DNA of 64,000 bases from Madurella fahalii. Its lineage: Eukaryota > Ascomycota > Sordariomycetes > Sordariales. Positions 45,913 through 57,159 of this stretch are shown here, in pieces. Each line of letters opens with the position of its first letter. Positions within the stretch are counted from its first letter, which is position 1. The notes under the pieces were generated by a model that made no database searches, was not told the origin of the DNA, and was given only the letters and a program-made list of their open reading frames with translations. The stretch lies in contig CM056875.1 of NCBI GenBank assembly GCA_029876055.1, forward strand, positions 7,589,001-7,653,000, given 5' to 3'. The position numbers and the translations under genes were made by a program.

Positions 45913-48094
45913 CTAAGCGCCAGGCGGGGGAGGCGGCAGGTCCATGGGTGGCGGAGGCGGTGGTGCATCTCCAGACGGCGGAGGGGGAGGTGGTGGAACG
46001 GCGTTGGCGTATTGCTGGATCAGCGCGTTGAGTCCGCCGGGGAGACCAGGAGGTGCGCCACCAGGGGGCGGAGGAGGCAACCCGGGGGGTGCGCCGCCCA
46101 TTCCCGGAGGGGCACCCGGAGCACCGTAAGCGCTGTAGCCAGGATATCCACCATATCCCGCCGGACCCCCGACCGGCTGATGCCAAGGTGCGGTCCCAGG
46201 CGCAGCGGCAGCGGCGCCATACGAGCTCTGACCGCTACCGTAGTAGCTATCGCCACCATCACGGCCATCACCTCCACGGTACCCACGGTCACGGTCGCCG
46301 CGGTCGCCGCGGTCGCCGCGGTCGCCGCGGTCACGGTCCCGGGCCCAAGGAGCGGGGCCCCCTGAGGGGCCGCCCTCGTTGTCACGATCTTGGTTCCGGC
46401 TACGCCAAGGGGCGGGGCCGCCCGTGGGGCCACGTGCCCATGGCCGAGCATCGCTTCCGCCACCATTGGAGTGCGATCCAGGGCCCGCTTCAATGCGCGC
46501 AGGCGCAGCGCCAGTGCCACCGAGTTCCTGCATGAGTTGCTGTGACAAGACTTAGTAAGCCACCCCGGTTCCACATGAATGAGTTAGTTGGGTCATCGAC
46601 ATACCTCGTACTCGCGATCCACAGCATCACCACCACCTCCGCCGAAGCGGCCGCCGGGCCGCGCACCCGTAGGACCATCATTGCGCCAGCTAGCACCCCG
46701 CTGTCTGTCTGGGCAATCGCGCGCCATGTGACCGGCGTTACCGCAGACGTGGCAAATGATATTGGCAGTGAAGTTCTGCTTCTCAGGGCAGTCATACTTG
46801 CGATGACCGATCTGTCCACAGTTCTGGCATGCCTGGTTCTCATCGTCACGCAGGGTGCCGTTCAGGGCAGCTAGCTCGCGTAGCTGGTTGCGCTTGAGCT
46901 CATTCTGGCCCTCGGGAATGGAGGCAGCCTGATGTATTGTTAGTACTGGTCGTCGCTAAGGCGTTGGAGACGATACTCACCGTCTCAATGATGTTATGGA
47001 TGAGCTTCTTCGCCTTGTTAACCTTCTCCTCGGTGTCGGCCATGATAAGACAGTGCAAGTCTTCTTCCTGGTTGCTGGAGTGTGCGGCATCAGAACGGCC
47101 CTTGCCCTCCTTGACTGAGCCTTTTCCGCGGATGGCAATTTTGGCGCCGGATTCTGCTTCCATTTTTTTGAGTGTATTGCCACGAGGTCCGATGAGTAAG
47201 CCAACTTGAGTAGGGAGAGCTAAGTGTTAGTAAACTGGGTCAAGCAACAATAGCAGCGATCGGATTAGACTCGGGCGGGGATAGCCCGCAAAGCGCAGCA
47301 TCAACAATAGGATGCCGACACAGGTGCCTGGCAAAGTACCAAGAAGGGAAGGGTTTGAGAGTGGTTAGAAAGGTTAGAGGGTTAGCAATCATACTGAAAT
47401 TGATCTCTGGGTAATCATTAACCGGCACGTAGACCTTCTCTTGGGTCTTGGTCGGCCGACGATAGTCCTGAGGCGGGTGATAGTTGGGGATGGTCTTCAT
47501 CGCCTTCTCGATGAGCTTGTGGCGTTCATCCTCCAGACGCTTCCGGTAACGGTATTCCCGAGTGTTTACACGGCGGCCGTGATTGTCGTACTGCGGGGGA
47601 GGCGAAGGCGACCTATACCGAAGCATTAGTATCGGTTGCTATGAAATAGGGAAGGCTGCAGAGGGCGCGTACCTGTCTCCGTCGGCGGGAACAACGTCGT
47701 CGATCTTAAGCTTTTGCGTGATCTCCTCGATACGAAGATGGAGTGTGTAGGCTTCAAGCTGCTCGCTGGTCATGTCGGCAACAATAGCAGTCGGAAGGCC
47801 CATCAAGCCGGCTGCCTTGTTCTCAGTCGCTTCGCCCCAACGGTTGCGCTTCTTTCGACGTTTCGGGCCATCATACTCGGCGCCTGAAATGGTATTAATA
47901 TCATTGATTCCCAAAGAAAGTGGTGCAGACGTACGCTCTGGACTGCGACCGCGCTTAACATCACGGTCGCCGTTAGGGGCCCCATTCGAAGATGAAGTGA
48001 CACTCTTGTCGTCTTCGTCATCGCCACCGAAGCGGCGCACCTTTCCCAGGGGGATGTTGTTGGATCCGGTGATTCCTTGATTCCTCCACGCCAT
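45913..48094 (-). CDS. msl5: Branchpoint-bridging protein (BBP/SF1/Msl5)
   Basis: Six exons (48094-47935, 47883-47673, 47612-47395, 47204-46981, 46928-46605, 46539-45913) encode 587 residues. BBP binds the intron branch site and bridges to Mud2/U2AF65 in early spliceosomes. It shows the nuclear-signal block [12 protein letters not shown], the SF1 helix-hairpin region, a KH domain with the IGPRG loop ([17 protein letters not shown]) and QUA2, two CCHC zinc knuckles at residues 305-318 and 330-343, and a long Pro/Gly-rich tail ending in poly-Pro. The tail contains RGD repeats encoded by a 9-bp DNA repeat. Intron 1 (51 nt) is stop-free and divisible by three; its signals (GTACGT, ATATTAATACC, TTTCAG) and family continuity favour splicing. 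Introns 2, 3 and 5 have TACTAAT, TACTAAC and TACTAAG branch sites. Confidence 0.93.
46292..46331 (-). repeat. Tandem 9-bp repeat coding Arg-Gly-Asp units
   Basis: Four perfect copies of CGGTCGCCG on the plus strand (and one variant) encode consecutive RGD triplets in the C-terminal tail of BBP. Copy-number changes would preserve the frame. Confidence 0.85.
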
Positions 48095-48424
48095 ATTTCT
48101 AATTGTTTGTCACAGATTCTGTGATGGTAGGCGGGGAAAAGAGTTGTTCCTAAGACGGATGTCGACGCGGGGCGGATGTGGGAAGGTGAAAGATTTGGGA
48201 AGTTCGCATCCGTGGCAAATGTGCAAAGTGAAAGATACCGTGCTGCGCCGCTAGCCTAATCGAGGCCTAATGTGCCATCACGTGACTGTTAACATTCGCT
48301 CGGCGAGTCCAAGCTCCTTCGGCTGCTGTTTTTCCACAAGTGTTGATTTATTACTTATGTATGCATTATCTCATTCACTTCTCAGGTTTAAAACATGTTA
48401 ACGCTGCTTCCAGCGTAACGCCCC

Positions 48425-49500
48425 TCATTTCTTCGCCTCCTCGGCCATGCCCTGCTGGACCCAGGCTCTGGTCTGCTCAGCAGCCTTGTCCATCTCTTCC
48501 TCAGTTTTATGCCTATGGTCCAACGAGGTATGCCTCTTGGGCACATGCCTGCCCTTCTCTGATGCTGGGTGGGCCAGAATTCTGTCGATCCACGCATTGA
48601 GATGGGGGAAGTCATCCAACGAGACGCCTGCCCAGTCTAACAAGTCTTCCGTCAGCAGGCGGCGTCAAAGACAAGAAGAGATAGGGAAACTCACTAGATG
48701 CCGCGACCCAACCCCAGCAGGCCAGATCGGCAATGGTGCACTTCTCTCCGACAAGATAGCCAGACGTCGACTTGCTCAACTGGGTTTCCATGACGCGATA
48801 CAGGCGGCGTGTTTCGTTCTGGTACCTGGTGATGCCGTACTCGATTTTCACAGGGGCGTATCCTGTCCCATGTTAGGCTCTGCGCATAGCCGGACTCGCC
48901 AGGCAGAAGAATGCTTAGACTCACTTGTGAAATGGTTCGATTGACTAGACAGGTAAAACAGGTTAGCCTCCTTACTACACATTCATCCGAGAAGACGCGA
49001 CCAGACATACCCTTGCATCGGTCCGAGACCGCCCATCTGCCAAAAGAGCTGGGAAATAGGTAACCGACATTAGCCATCCGGGATTTTCATTTTGTTGGAG
49101 AGGCATGCATACCCAGTTGTTCATCTCCCAATACTCTCGGGTCCCGCGCGGATACGACACCTTGTGCTCCGTGTCGTACCTGTCGACGAGGTACTGCATG
49201 ATAGAGCCGCTCTCAAAGAGGCGGATGGGCGAGCCGTCGGTGAAGGTGTCGGTCAGCGCGGGGATGCGGCCGTTGGGGTTGATTTCGAGGAACCACGGTT
49301 CCTAGCAAGCCGTGGTCAGCTTCCGTCTGGCTCCGGGCACTGGTCCCGATATCGTTCTCGCCTACCTTTTGAGTGTTCTTGGAGAATTCGATAGCCGTAA
49401 CCTTGTAAGGCAGTCCCAGTTCTTCCAGCAACATCGAGATCTTGATGCCATTCGGCGTCTGCGCCGTGTACAGGTGAATATCCGACTTTGTCTCGGCCAT
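48425..49500 (-). CDS. Ure2-like glutathione S-transferase
   Basis: Six exons (49500-49366, 49301-49113, 49048-49011, 48944-48925, 48862-48695, 48636-48425) encode 253 residues. The thioredoxin-like N-domain reads [25 protein letters not shown] and, after intron 1, [19 protein letters not shown] with the cis-proline and the glutathione-contacting ES of [11 protein letters not shown]. The all-alpha domain ends with the [19 protein letters not shown] block typical of fungal Ure2-like enzymes. Exon 4 is only 20 nt and exon 3 only 38 nt; both are needed to keep [20 protein letters not shown] continuous. The ATG at 49500 has a strong AAAATGG context; an in-frame ATG at 49620 would add 40 residues of basic, helix-prone sequence that might direct the protein to mitochondria. 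It should conjugate or reduce substrates with glutathione. Confidence 0.9.
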
Positions 49501-49620
49501 TTTGATAGGGCTTGCGGGGATGTTGGTATCAGGGTTCTTCGGCAAGTGAGATGCCAGTAAAGATACTCGTTGTCTCGACTGGTCAATCGTGGATTTCTGG
49601 TCCTCGAGATTTTGGCTCAT

Positions 49621-50120
49621 CCCTTATTTATTTGTAGTTTTGACACTCCAAATGGGATATGGCATCATCGATGCGCGTGACTTAATAATGAGCTGCTTAT
49701 ACCACGGATCTGCGCCTTTCCCGTCAAGCTTACTGAGCCAAGGGGGAAAACCAAGTTCCTTGGTGGTTCCATTGCCCACCGGACCATCATCGGGTCCGTG
49801 ATTAATAATGACTTTTGTGTTAGTTATTTGAGCTAGCGCGGGCCTGACCGTCCGGTCAGTGTGGGGTTAAGGTACAAAGAACCCGAACTACACCCTCCGA
49901 CAGTCAAGGCCGAGTTGCCGATGATTCCAAACTAATTATTAATGCGTAGGATATCTTTACACGAAATGTCGTGATGAGTAAGGGCAGCGTGTATATACTG
50001 CATAGGAGATGACTAAATTACAACCACATTAATTGGACAAAACTTGGTTTGCTGCCAATGCCGCTCCAAGACACATTACACGCAGCTCCTCCCTCGTAGC
50101 GGACGGCAGCTCTGCCTTGC
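49621..50120. other. Intergenic region between GST and FAD oxidase genes
   Basis: About 500 bp with no supported gene; the genes on both sides are on the minus strand. It holds the GST promoter and the FAD-oxidase 3' UTR. Confidence 0.45.
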
Positions 50121-52045
50121 TCAAAGAGCCTTGCACATCCGCCCGTTAGCAGCAACCTTCCACTTCTCGCTTCCCACGACTTCCGTGGCATAAAAGAAGT
50201 TGTCCGGATCGTACTTGCGCTTGATGCACTCAAGGCTGTTGTAATTTGAGCCAAAGAATTCCTTCTGCCAGCGGGGCTGCTGGAAGTCGGCCTCATTCAT
50301 GTAGGCGCCGGAGCCGGGCGTCATCCCCTCGATGGCCGGCATGATGTCGTACGTCATCAGTCGCTGGTTTTCGAGCATCTTTCCCCATAGGAGGGGGTCG
50401 AAGGACCACTCGGTCGTGAGGGTTGCGTGCACTAGAGGTGTGCGCCAGGCCGGGAGCACCGCGTTGGCCTTGCCCTTGCCGAAAGGCGACACGTCGGTGC
50501 CGACGCCAATCCAGGTGACGCCCTTCTTGGCGATGTAGCGGAGCGTTTCGGACATGGCCATGCTGTTCTTCTCCCATGCCGAGAAAGGGACGAGGCGGCC
50601 ACCGTATTGGGCAATGCCGACCTGGATAGCACCGACGGGCAGGGGGCCGAAATACTTGTCGTAGTGGTCGTAGTAGGTGCTGGAATGGCTGTAGCCAGCG
50701 TCGTACTTGACACCCATCGAGTTGAGCGTGTTCGAACGGCTTCATGATAGCCTCAACTTCGAGCGCCGTCTTATTGTAGGCGGTCAATGGCGAAACCATA
50801 AAAAAACTCGAGGTGAAGTAGTAGACCACCATGGCGCCGGCTCCGACCATATCTGGAAGGGCAGCATGGAAGGCATCGATGGCGTTATAGAACGTGTCGG
50901 TCGGGTTGTTGTGAGGATAGAACGAGAGGGTAGCGCCGCCCACGTGGCTGTCAGGGTGAGTCTTGACTGTCATGCTCACAACGACACCATAGTTGCCAGG
51001 GCCACCCCCAGAGAGGGCCCAGTACAAGTCGGCATTCTGCGTGCGAGAAGCGGTGATGAGCTCGCCAGCGGCCGTGACGACTTCGAACTCGAGGGTGTTG
51101 TCGGCCGACAAGCCGAACGAAGTGCTCAAGGCCGAATGACCACCGCCTTGGGTGTAGCCACCAGAGATCCCTACAGTCGGACACTCGCCGCCGACTACAA
51201 CCTGGCCCCTGGGAAGCCCGGCTTCGAGGATCTGGTGGCCCTGAACACCAGCGCCGACCTTGACAGCGTGGCCCTTGTAGTACTTGTCGTCCCAGATCTT
51301 GAAGCTGATGTCGTCGAGCTTGTGGGTCCATACGGAGAGCGCGCCGGCGCCTGTGGACCGGCCGAGGTAGTCGTGGCCAGTGTTCCGGATGACGAAGCGG
51401 ATGTTGTGCTCCCTAGCAAAGTTGATTGTTGCAGCCACATCCGCGGCAGATTCGGCAGCCACGGCGTACCTCACATAGTTACCTAAGGTGCATGGCTTCG
51501 CCCGCGAAGTGAAGGGATCACAGCTCTGCCCAGCAAAGTACGGGGCCATGACCGACGCCGAGTCCTCCATGCTATATGCCGTCAAGTCCCAGGATTAGTG
51601 ACCGACACTGATAGGGAACATGCCTGATGGCCAAAACCAGCCGATCTTGCCGATCGAAGATGGTCACTCACGGGCCCGAGTCGCCCTTCACGCTCGATTG
51701 AGATTGTGCGACTGGACGTGCCGAGGTGGGCGCGACGGAGCCTACGGAGGGGAACTAGAGGAGCATAACTTACTGAATAGCGGGACTCTGCCAGTTGTCG
51801 CGCAAGGCCTCGCATTTCGCCTCATCGTAGTTGGGATCATGGCAGGCCTGAGCGAGCGGCACTGTAGCAATCAGTCGGCCCCCGACAGTCTGGTTCAGAT
51901 TGTTCCAATCACGGACAGACGACCAGCACACGTCTCCGGGAAAACACTTGCAGAACTCGGAGCCACCGGTGGAACTTGAGACGTGATAGCCATCGGCGAG
52001 TGCACCTGCCGCAAACAGGCCGGCGGCGAGGAGCGACACCTTCAT
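50121..52045 (-). CDS. Secreted berberine-bridge-type FAD oxidase, frameshifted
   Basis: Exon 1 (52045-51774) and exon 2 (51571-50121) are joined by a GTAAGT...TATAG intron with a CACTAATCC branch site. A signal peptide (MKVSLLAAGLFAAGALA) is followed by the cysteine-rich EFCKCFPGDVCW start seen in fungal members. The FAD domain has the histidyl attachment site in RNTGHDYLGRSTGAG and the cysteinyl site in GGECPTVGISGGYTQGGGHS, so the flavin is probably bicovalent. Within exon 2 the frame changes at about 50727-50737: upstream reads EAIMKPFEH, while the downstream, family-like frame resumes at LNSMGVKYDAGYS with no room for an intron. Two missing bases (or one extra) would reconcile them, giving about 574 residues to a normal C-terminus (CIKRKYDPDNFFYA). 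Substrate is unknown; sugars, alcohols or secondary metabolites are used in this family. Confidence 0.87.
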
Positions 52046-54795
52046 GCTGTTCCAAACGAGCGATACAGCGCGAGGGCCCAAGGGAAAAACGAAGGTGTGG
52101 GAGGCGGTGGTTCAGGGGAAATCTCCTGGAAAACATGGTAACACAAAATCCAGCATCCGGACCATTTTTAACGGTCCCCTTGTCTCTCTGCCATCGACAG
52201 TGACACTGACCGATTCCGGGGTTTCGGGAGTCGGGAGCCGGGAGGACGAGCGAATATGGCTAGCGTGCCGTCCCTTGCGCATGGCAGCCGTGGAGAAAGG
52301 TGCAAAACCTTGAGATTCTGCATCGGACGGTTCTCGGGGTCTATCAGGGACAATTTCGGTTGAGGTCCTCCATCAGAACTGGACAGCGATTCAGAAGACA
52401 TGGAGCCGGCGAGCATTGGGGCCCTCATAGGGCGCTGTATCGCTGGTGGTCACTCTCCGCTGCTGTGATCAGCCGGCAAACAGGAGATCCGCAACACGTG
52501 GAACGATCTGCAACACGCACGTGGCTTATCGCGTGGCTGGAGCTGGAGGTTGAGCAACCTCATCTGCGTCGGATAAAAATTTGTTAATGTGCGGATGATC
52601 CAGCCACGAGGATGGGCGTCTGAGGATGCGGCGAACTAGGTGTCCGATAGTTAAGGCCAGGCGCAGGTATTGTGCAATTTAGTAGCTATTACCCATATTG
52701 CAGGAAACCCAACTAAAGGGCCCAGGGCTCTCGTAGGTGACGGTTGCAGCCGCTGCACGGCACGATCGATCAAGCTTAACCCCCTGCCTGCCGCGCCGCA
52801 GTCAGAAGGAACCGCACAGACAGTTGCGGCCTTGAAAGCGCGCTACGGTGCCATCGCGGCAAAAGCCTCGGTTATCGGTAGGGCTGTATCTTATCATCAC
52901 CTCGCGCGCAGTCGCCGATGCTAACATCATAATAATTCCCAATACGCCGTCCAACCCGATGTCGGATGGTGCTGGTTGTCCACTGGCTAGCTCTAAGGAA
53001 CCCATGTGATCCATTAGCTCCCCTCTGCCCATGGGCCAATTCCCGTCCTTGTCGTCTCGGCACTGCCGCATGCCGGGCGCGTTCAGGCCCCGACATTCAT
53101 CAACATGCCGGCAATCTCACTTGGCCCAGCTTCATCCTCCTCGGCCTTTTAAGCTCAACAAGGAAGGACCCTCCCGGGAGGAAATGCGCGAGGGCAAACC
53201 AGTCTACAGTACCGTCGCATAGTATGTTGCGTGATGCAAGAGCTGGGGCCCAACCTGCCCTCCTTCTCCTTTTGTTCGGGATCCAGTGCAAGCCCAGTCC
53301 AGCTCGGCGCCCTCTAACCTTACGCGGCGCAAACACCCTGCCACCCCTGCCCGACCTTCAGCTTCATGTGGTACTTTAGTCGGCACTGGAATCGGTAAGC
53401 CTCCGGAAGCGAAGGTCGTTTACCTTCGTACCGAATGCTACTATGGTAGAGGCCTGCGAGCTGGGTAAGCAAGGAAGGCAGATGTGTATTCTGAAACGGC
53501 TGCCGGGCTGTTGGTGTCCGGCCGTTGCCAAGCAAAGGGTCAAGTCTCACTCATAGTGGGGCTTGCCTCGGCGATTATTGTACAGAGTGCATATGTACAC
53601 GGGATTGAGATGCTTCGTACATCCGTGTTAGTGTTTGTAACTGTCAGGTCAGCTCGGGACGGATTTCTTCGGCCACAAAATGAGTAGCGAGCTCTTAGGC
53701 CGTCTTGGAACGGAATTCTCAGGAACCCCTCTTTCAGATCGGCAGGAACATGGTCGATCTGGGCAGTCAACAGGCGCCCCTTTTCCGCAGTGCGCTCTCT
53801 CGTCCGGCCGTGCGCCTGCCTAAACCAGGTATCGCGCTGCAGCCTTCACTGGGGGAAGAACCCAGTCTCTGACCTCTTTGGGCGACACAACTAGTACGGT
53901 ACAAGGCGCTAGGTTAGCTAGAAGGCTTCGGGGCTCTCCATCGTCCCCTCTCCATCAGCTTCTGCGACGTCTCGGCAACGGCTTCTCTGCGATGCCCGTG
54001 GGCACCCTGCTGGCTAAACCCGAACAAATTTGATGTGGAATTTCCGCTCATCATTTTCGATGTCCATCAGGCTGCAAGGCCTGACTCGATGTCGAAGCGC
54101 AAGACGTTCTTGGCCAAACGATACTGCCGTTCGCGCGGCTTCCCGCCGGGAGCATCCTAGAGCACGCTGCTCCACAAGACCCAACAATTTGCCGCATGGC
54201 GCGCCTGTCAACGTCTTGCTTGCCCGTAGGTGCAGCCTCGCGGACGCCTTGTCCTTTGACTTCGATGAGCGCTCGAGGCCGGTTTAGTGACACTCCGTCA
54301 GCCAAAGGCGAGGCATTCAGCTACGCTACCTTACACACAAGACATGGAAGAAGCCTCCCTCCGAGTCCCCGAGCCCCGTCTTCGATCAAGGACACATGTG
54401 ATGTGACTGTCTATGGGGTCCGGCACTGCTCCCACAGACCATAAGCATAACGGCGGCAAGTCTTGGGCAACTTGAGTCTCTTACTGCCCACATTCCAAGG
54501 TGCTCGTTCAGTTTCGCATGGCAACAGCAACAAGCTTGGCACATCACTTGGTATATCCCCACGTCCTGTCTCGCCACGAGCCCTAGCACGCCACACTAAG
54601 CCAAGACGTGGATTCTGTTTCCCCGTGGCTCCAGTTTATCGTGTAGATCAACAAGAGGCCCTCGAAGCCCGCTTCCCGGGTCCAAGGCAGGGAGATGGCC
54701 CAAATTCCCCAATACCAAAACACATACATAGCATCAGATCCCCTTCCACGGCATCCCGAGCTTGCGCCTTCTCCTAGTCCATTCAGCTCCTCGGA
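52046..54795. other. Divergent intergenic region, FAD oxidase and rhodopsin-domain gene
   Basis: About 2.7 kb with no defensible gene on either strand. Frames are short and without motifs. It must hold two divergent promoters. Confidence 0.45.
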
Positions 54796-56294
54796 ATGCC
54801 CGCCAAGATGGGCTGGACTTACAACACCAAGGACCTCGATGCCCCCACTATAGGGCCCTTGATCACTGGCGTCGCCAGCGCCCTGACCTTCATCTCTCTG
54901 GTCATCGTCTGCCTTCGTACCTATGTTCGAGCGGTATTGATCAGCGCCTTTGGCGTCGGTAATGCAGTTGGGCCCCCTCTTCCAACCGGGCGCGGCGAGG
55001 CTAACGCTCCTGAAACAGACGACTTGATTATTCTCGTAACCTGGGTGAGTTTGCTGTCGGATAGGTATCCAATGCCACCTCTGGTCGGAGAAATGCTCAC
55101 AGATCCAGATCGCGACGGCTGGCTTCGCCGTTGTCACCATCGTACGTAAGTAGAAACTGTCCGCCAAACTGCATGGATTTGCCCTGACGTCTGTTGCAGA
55201 GACAAAATGGGGTCTCGGCTTACAAGAAATTCATGACCTCCCTTCCGAAAACATCTATAACTTTGGCCTTGTCAGTTTGCGCCGCAGTACTGGGACCATA
55301 GCACGCGACAGCAGACTTACCAAGAGCGTAGCTACAGTACATGGGCGCCCCATTGTCAGTTCCCTCCTCATAGAAGAAAATGATGGTAAGGGGCTAACGG
55401 AATTTGCGCCACAGTTATATCACGAGCATCTTGGGCTTTAAGCTCGCCCTTCTCTTCTCGTATCTCCGTTTCGTCCCGAACGGCACCTACCGCCACACCA
55501 TCATCGGCGTCATAGTCGCAGCCATCATGTTCCACCTCTCCTTCCTGTTGGTCCAGCTCAACCTCTGCCAGCCCGCCAGAAAGCAGTGGAACCCGGATAT
55601 CACGTACGGCTCATGCCTTCCGGGGGTCCCTTTCTACACGTCCATGGCGTCCATCACGATCGTGTTCGACGTGACCGTGTGAGTGCCCTTTTCCCCTTCG
55701 TCTCTGTTACGCCCCGTTTATGCCCCGTTTACGCCCCGACTGCTTGCTGACGTTCGATGGGCGGTGGCCAGCATGTTCCTCCCCTTCCCGCTTCTCGTCA
55801 AGTTGCGCATTCAAAAGCGGAAGAAGCTCGTCCTGTTGGGTCTCCTCTGTCTCGGCCTGTTCATCACCATCATCCAAATCATCCGCATCCAGACCATCAA
55901 GCAACTCTCCAACTACATCAACTCGGCGCCCCTCATTCTCTGGTCCGCCGTCGAGAACAACCTGGGCATCCTCGTCGCCAGCGTACCTATCCTGGTGCCG
56001 CTGGTCAAGTATTACAACGAGCGGTCGCGCGCCGCGAGCGACATGCAGAGCGGGCGGACGACAGGGTACACGCGCGACGTGGGCTCGCGGTACGCTATGC
56101 AGACGTGGAAGTCAAACAAGACGGCTTATTCCAGGATGACAGAACCTAGGAGCGTGCACGATGCGATCGATTTAGACACCTTTGAGGGCCATGTGGCCAA
56201 GGGCAATAGAAGCACCGAGTCAATTCTTCACGACGACAACAACGGGCTGCCCGGAATTACAAAGAAGGTCGAGGTGATAATCACGAGGACTTGA
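54796..56294 (+). CDS. Fungal rhodopsin-domain integral membrane protein (seven-TM)
   Basis: Seven exons (54796-54958, 55019-55044, 55103-55145, 55200-55270, 55338-55354, 55415-55678, 55772-56294) encode 368 residues. The exon chain was built so that conserved family blocks join: FGVDDLIILVTW, AVVTIVQTKWGLGLQEIHDL, YMGAPFYITSILGFKLALLFSYLRF, and DVTVMFLPFPLLVKL. Seven hydrophobic segments can be traced, with a loop containing CQPARKQWNP and GSC in the extracellular region. The C-tail is hydrophilic, with Ser/Thr-rich stretches. Despite the name, the domain has no retinal lysine and functions are mostly unknown; some members act in host sensing. Exons of 26, 43 and 17 nt are unusually short. 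An alternative acceptor shifts exon 3 by six nucleotides without changing frame. Confidence 0.85.
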
Positions 56295-57159
56295 AGCGGG
56301 TGCACTTGGTATATCTGGTTGCTAGGATAGGGAAGAGGGAAGTGGTTTTGACGAGGCGTTGGGGGGCTCTCTTTCTATGACCTGGACTGAACGGTTTGGG
56401 GATAGTGCTTTGGAAAGGCATGCACCTGGAAATGGGTTAGGTGTTACAAGGATTTCACCAGTATCACATACTGGATACACTGGTATAGAATGTGTAGTAT
56501 ATAATGACTGGCAGCCGCCGAACCTACTTTTGTCCACTGGTTACCTTGTGTAGAGAAGCACAACAGAAAAATAACGGAGCCCTTTTCGGATCGTACGAAG
56601 CATCGAACCCTCATCTATGCCCTCGCTATGCCTGCACCGTGAGTACTCTCACAAGCCTTACTTAGCCCCATATTACCCTCTCAAAGCTCATTGTCCCGGC
56701 TGGCAACTGGAGACAACTAATGCCTAGCATGTCTTCCGCTCTTGGACACGTCACTGAACGCCATGCCGAGAATATGCCATACGGCTCTAGAACTCTACAA
56801 ACATACTTTGTTTCTACGGCGCCCTCGTCAAAGATGTAATATACTAAAACGCGCTGCCAATCATACATGCCAAGCAAAACCAACCGAACCATGGAGAACC
56901 CGCAGAACCTGCCGTCGTGAGGCACCCTGAAAATAAACGCCAGCCAGCCCGCCCCATTCCAGCATAGTTTTTCTCTTGTCGTTCCCCCCGCGCGCATGCC
57001 ATAAAGGGAAGACCTGTGCTATAGAACAAAACGCATAGATACGGATGCCAATAAGTTATGTCAAAACCCAAACCCAACAACCCCCCCCCCCCCCCTTTTC
57101 TCCTCTTCCTCCCCTGATACAAGTTCACTCGCTTCCGTCACTCAGCAGGTGAAAGAAAA
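56295..57159. other. Intergenic region between convergent rhodopsin-domain and Dcr2-like genes
   Basis: No supported gene. It holds both 3' ends. A small inverted repeat lies at 56457-56484 and a C15 run at 57081-57095. Confidence 0.45.
56457..56484. terminator. Inverted repeat downstream of the rhodopsin-domain gene
   Basis: CCAGTAT-CAC-ATACTGG forms a perfect 7-bp stem, nested in an outer ACCAGT/ACTGGT pair. It lies about 165 bp after the stop codon. Eukaryotic 3' ends do not require hairpins, so a role in termination is only a possibility. Confidence 0.25.

Noticed and set aside
45898..46535. Long plus-strand frames opposite the BBP tail
   Set aside because: They arise from the low-complexity Pro/Gly/RGD repeat of BBP read in reverse.
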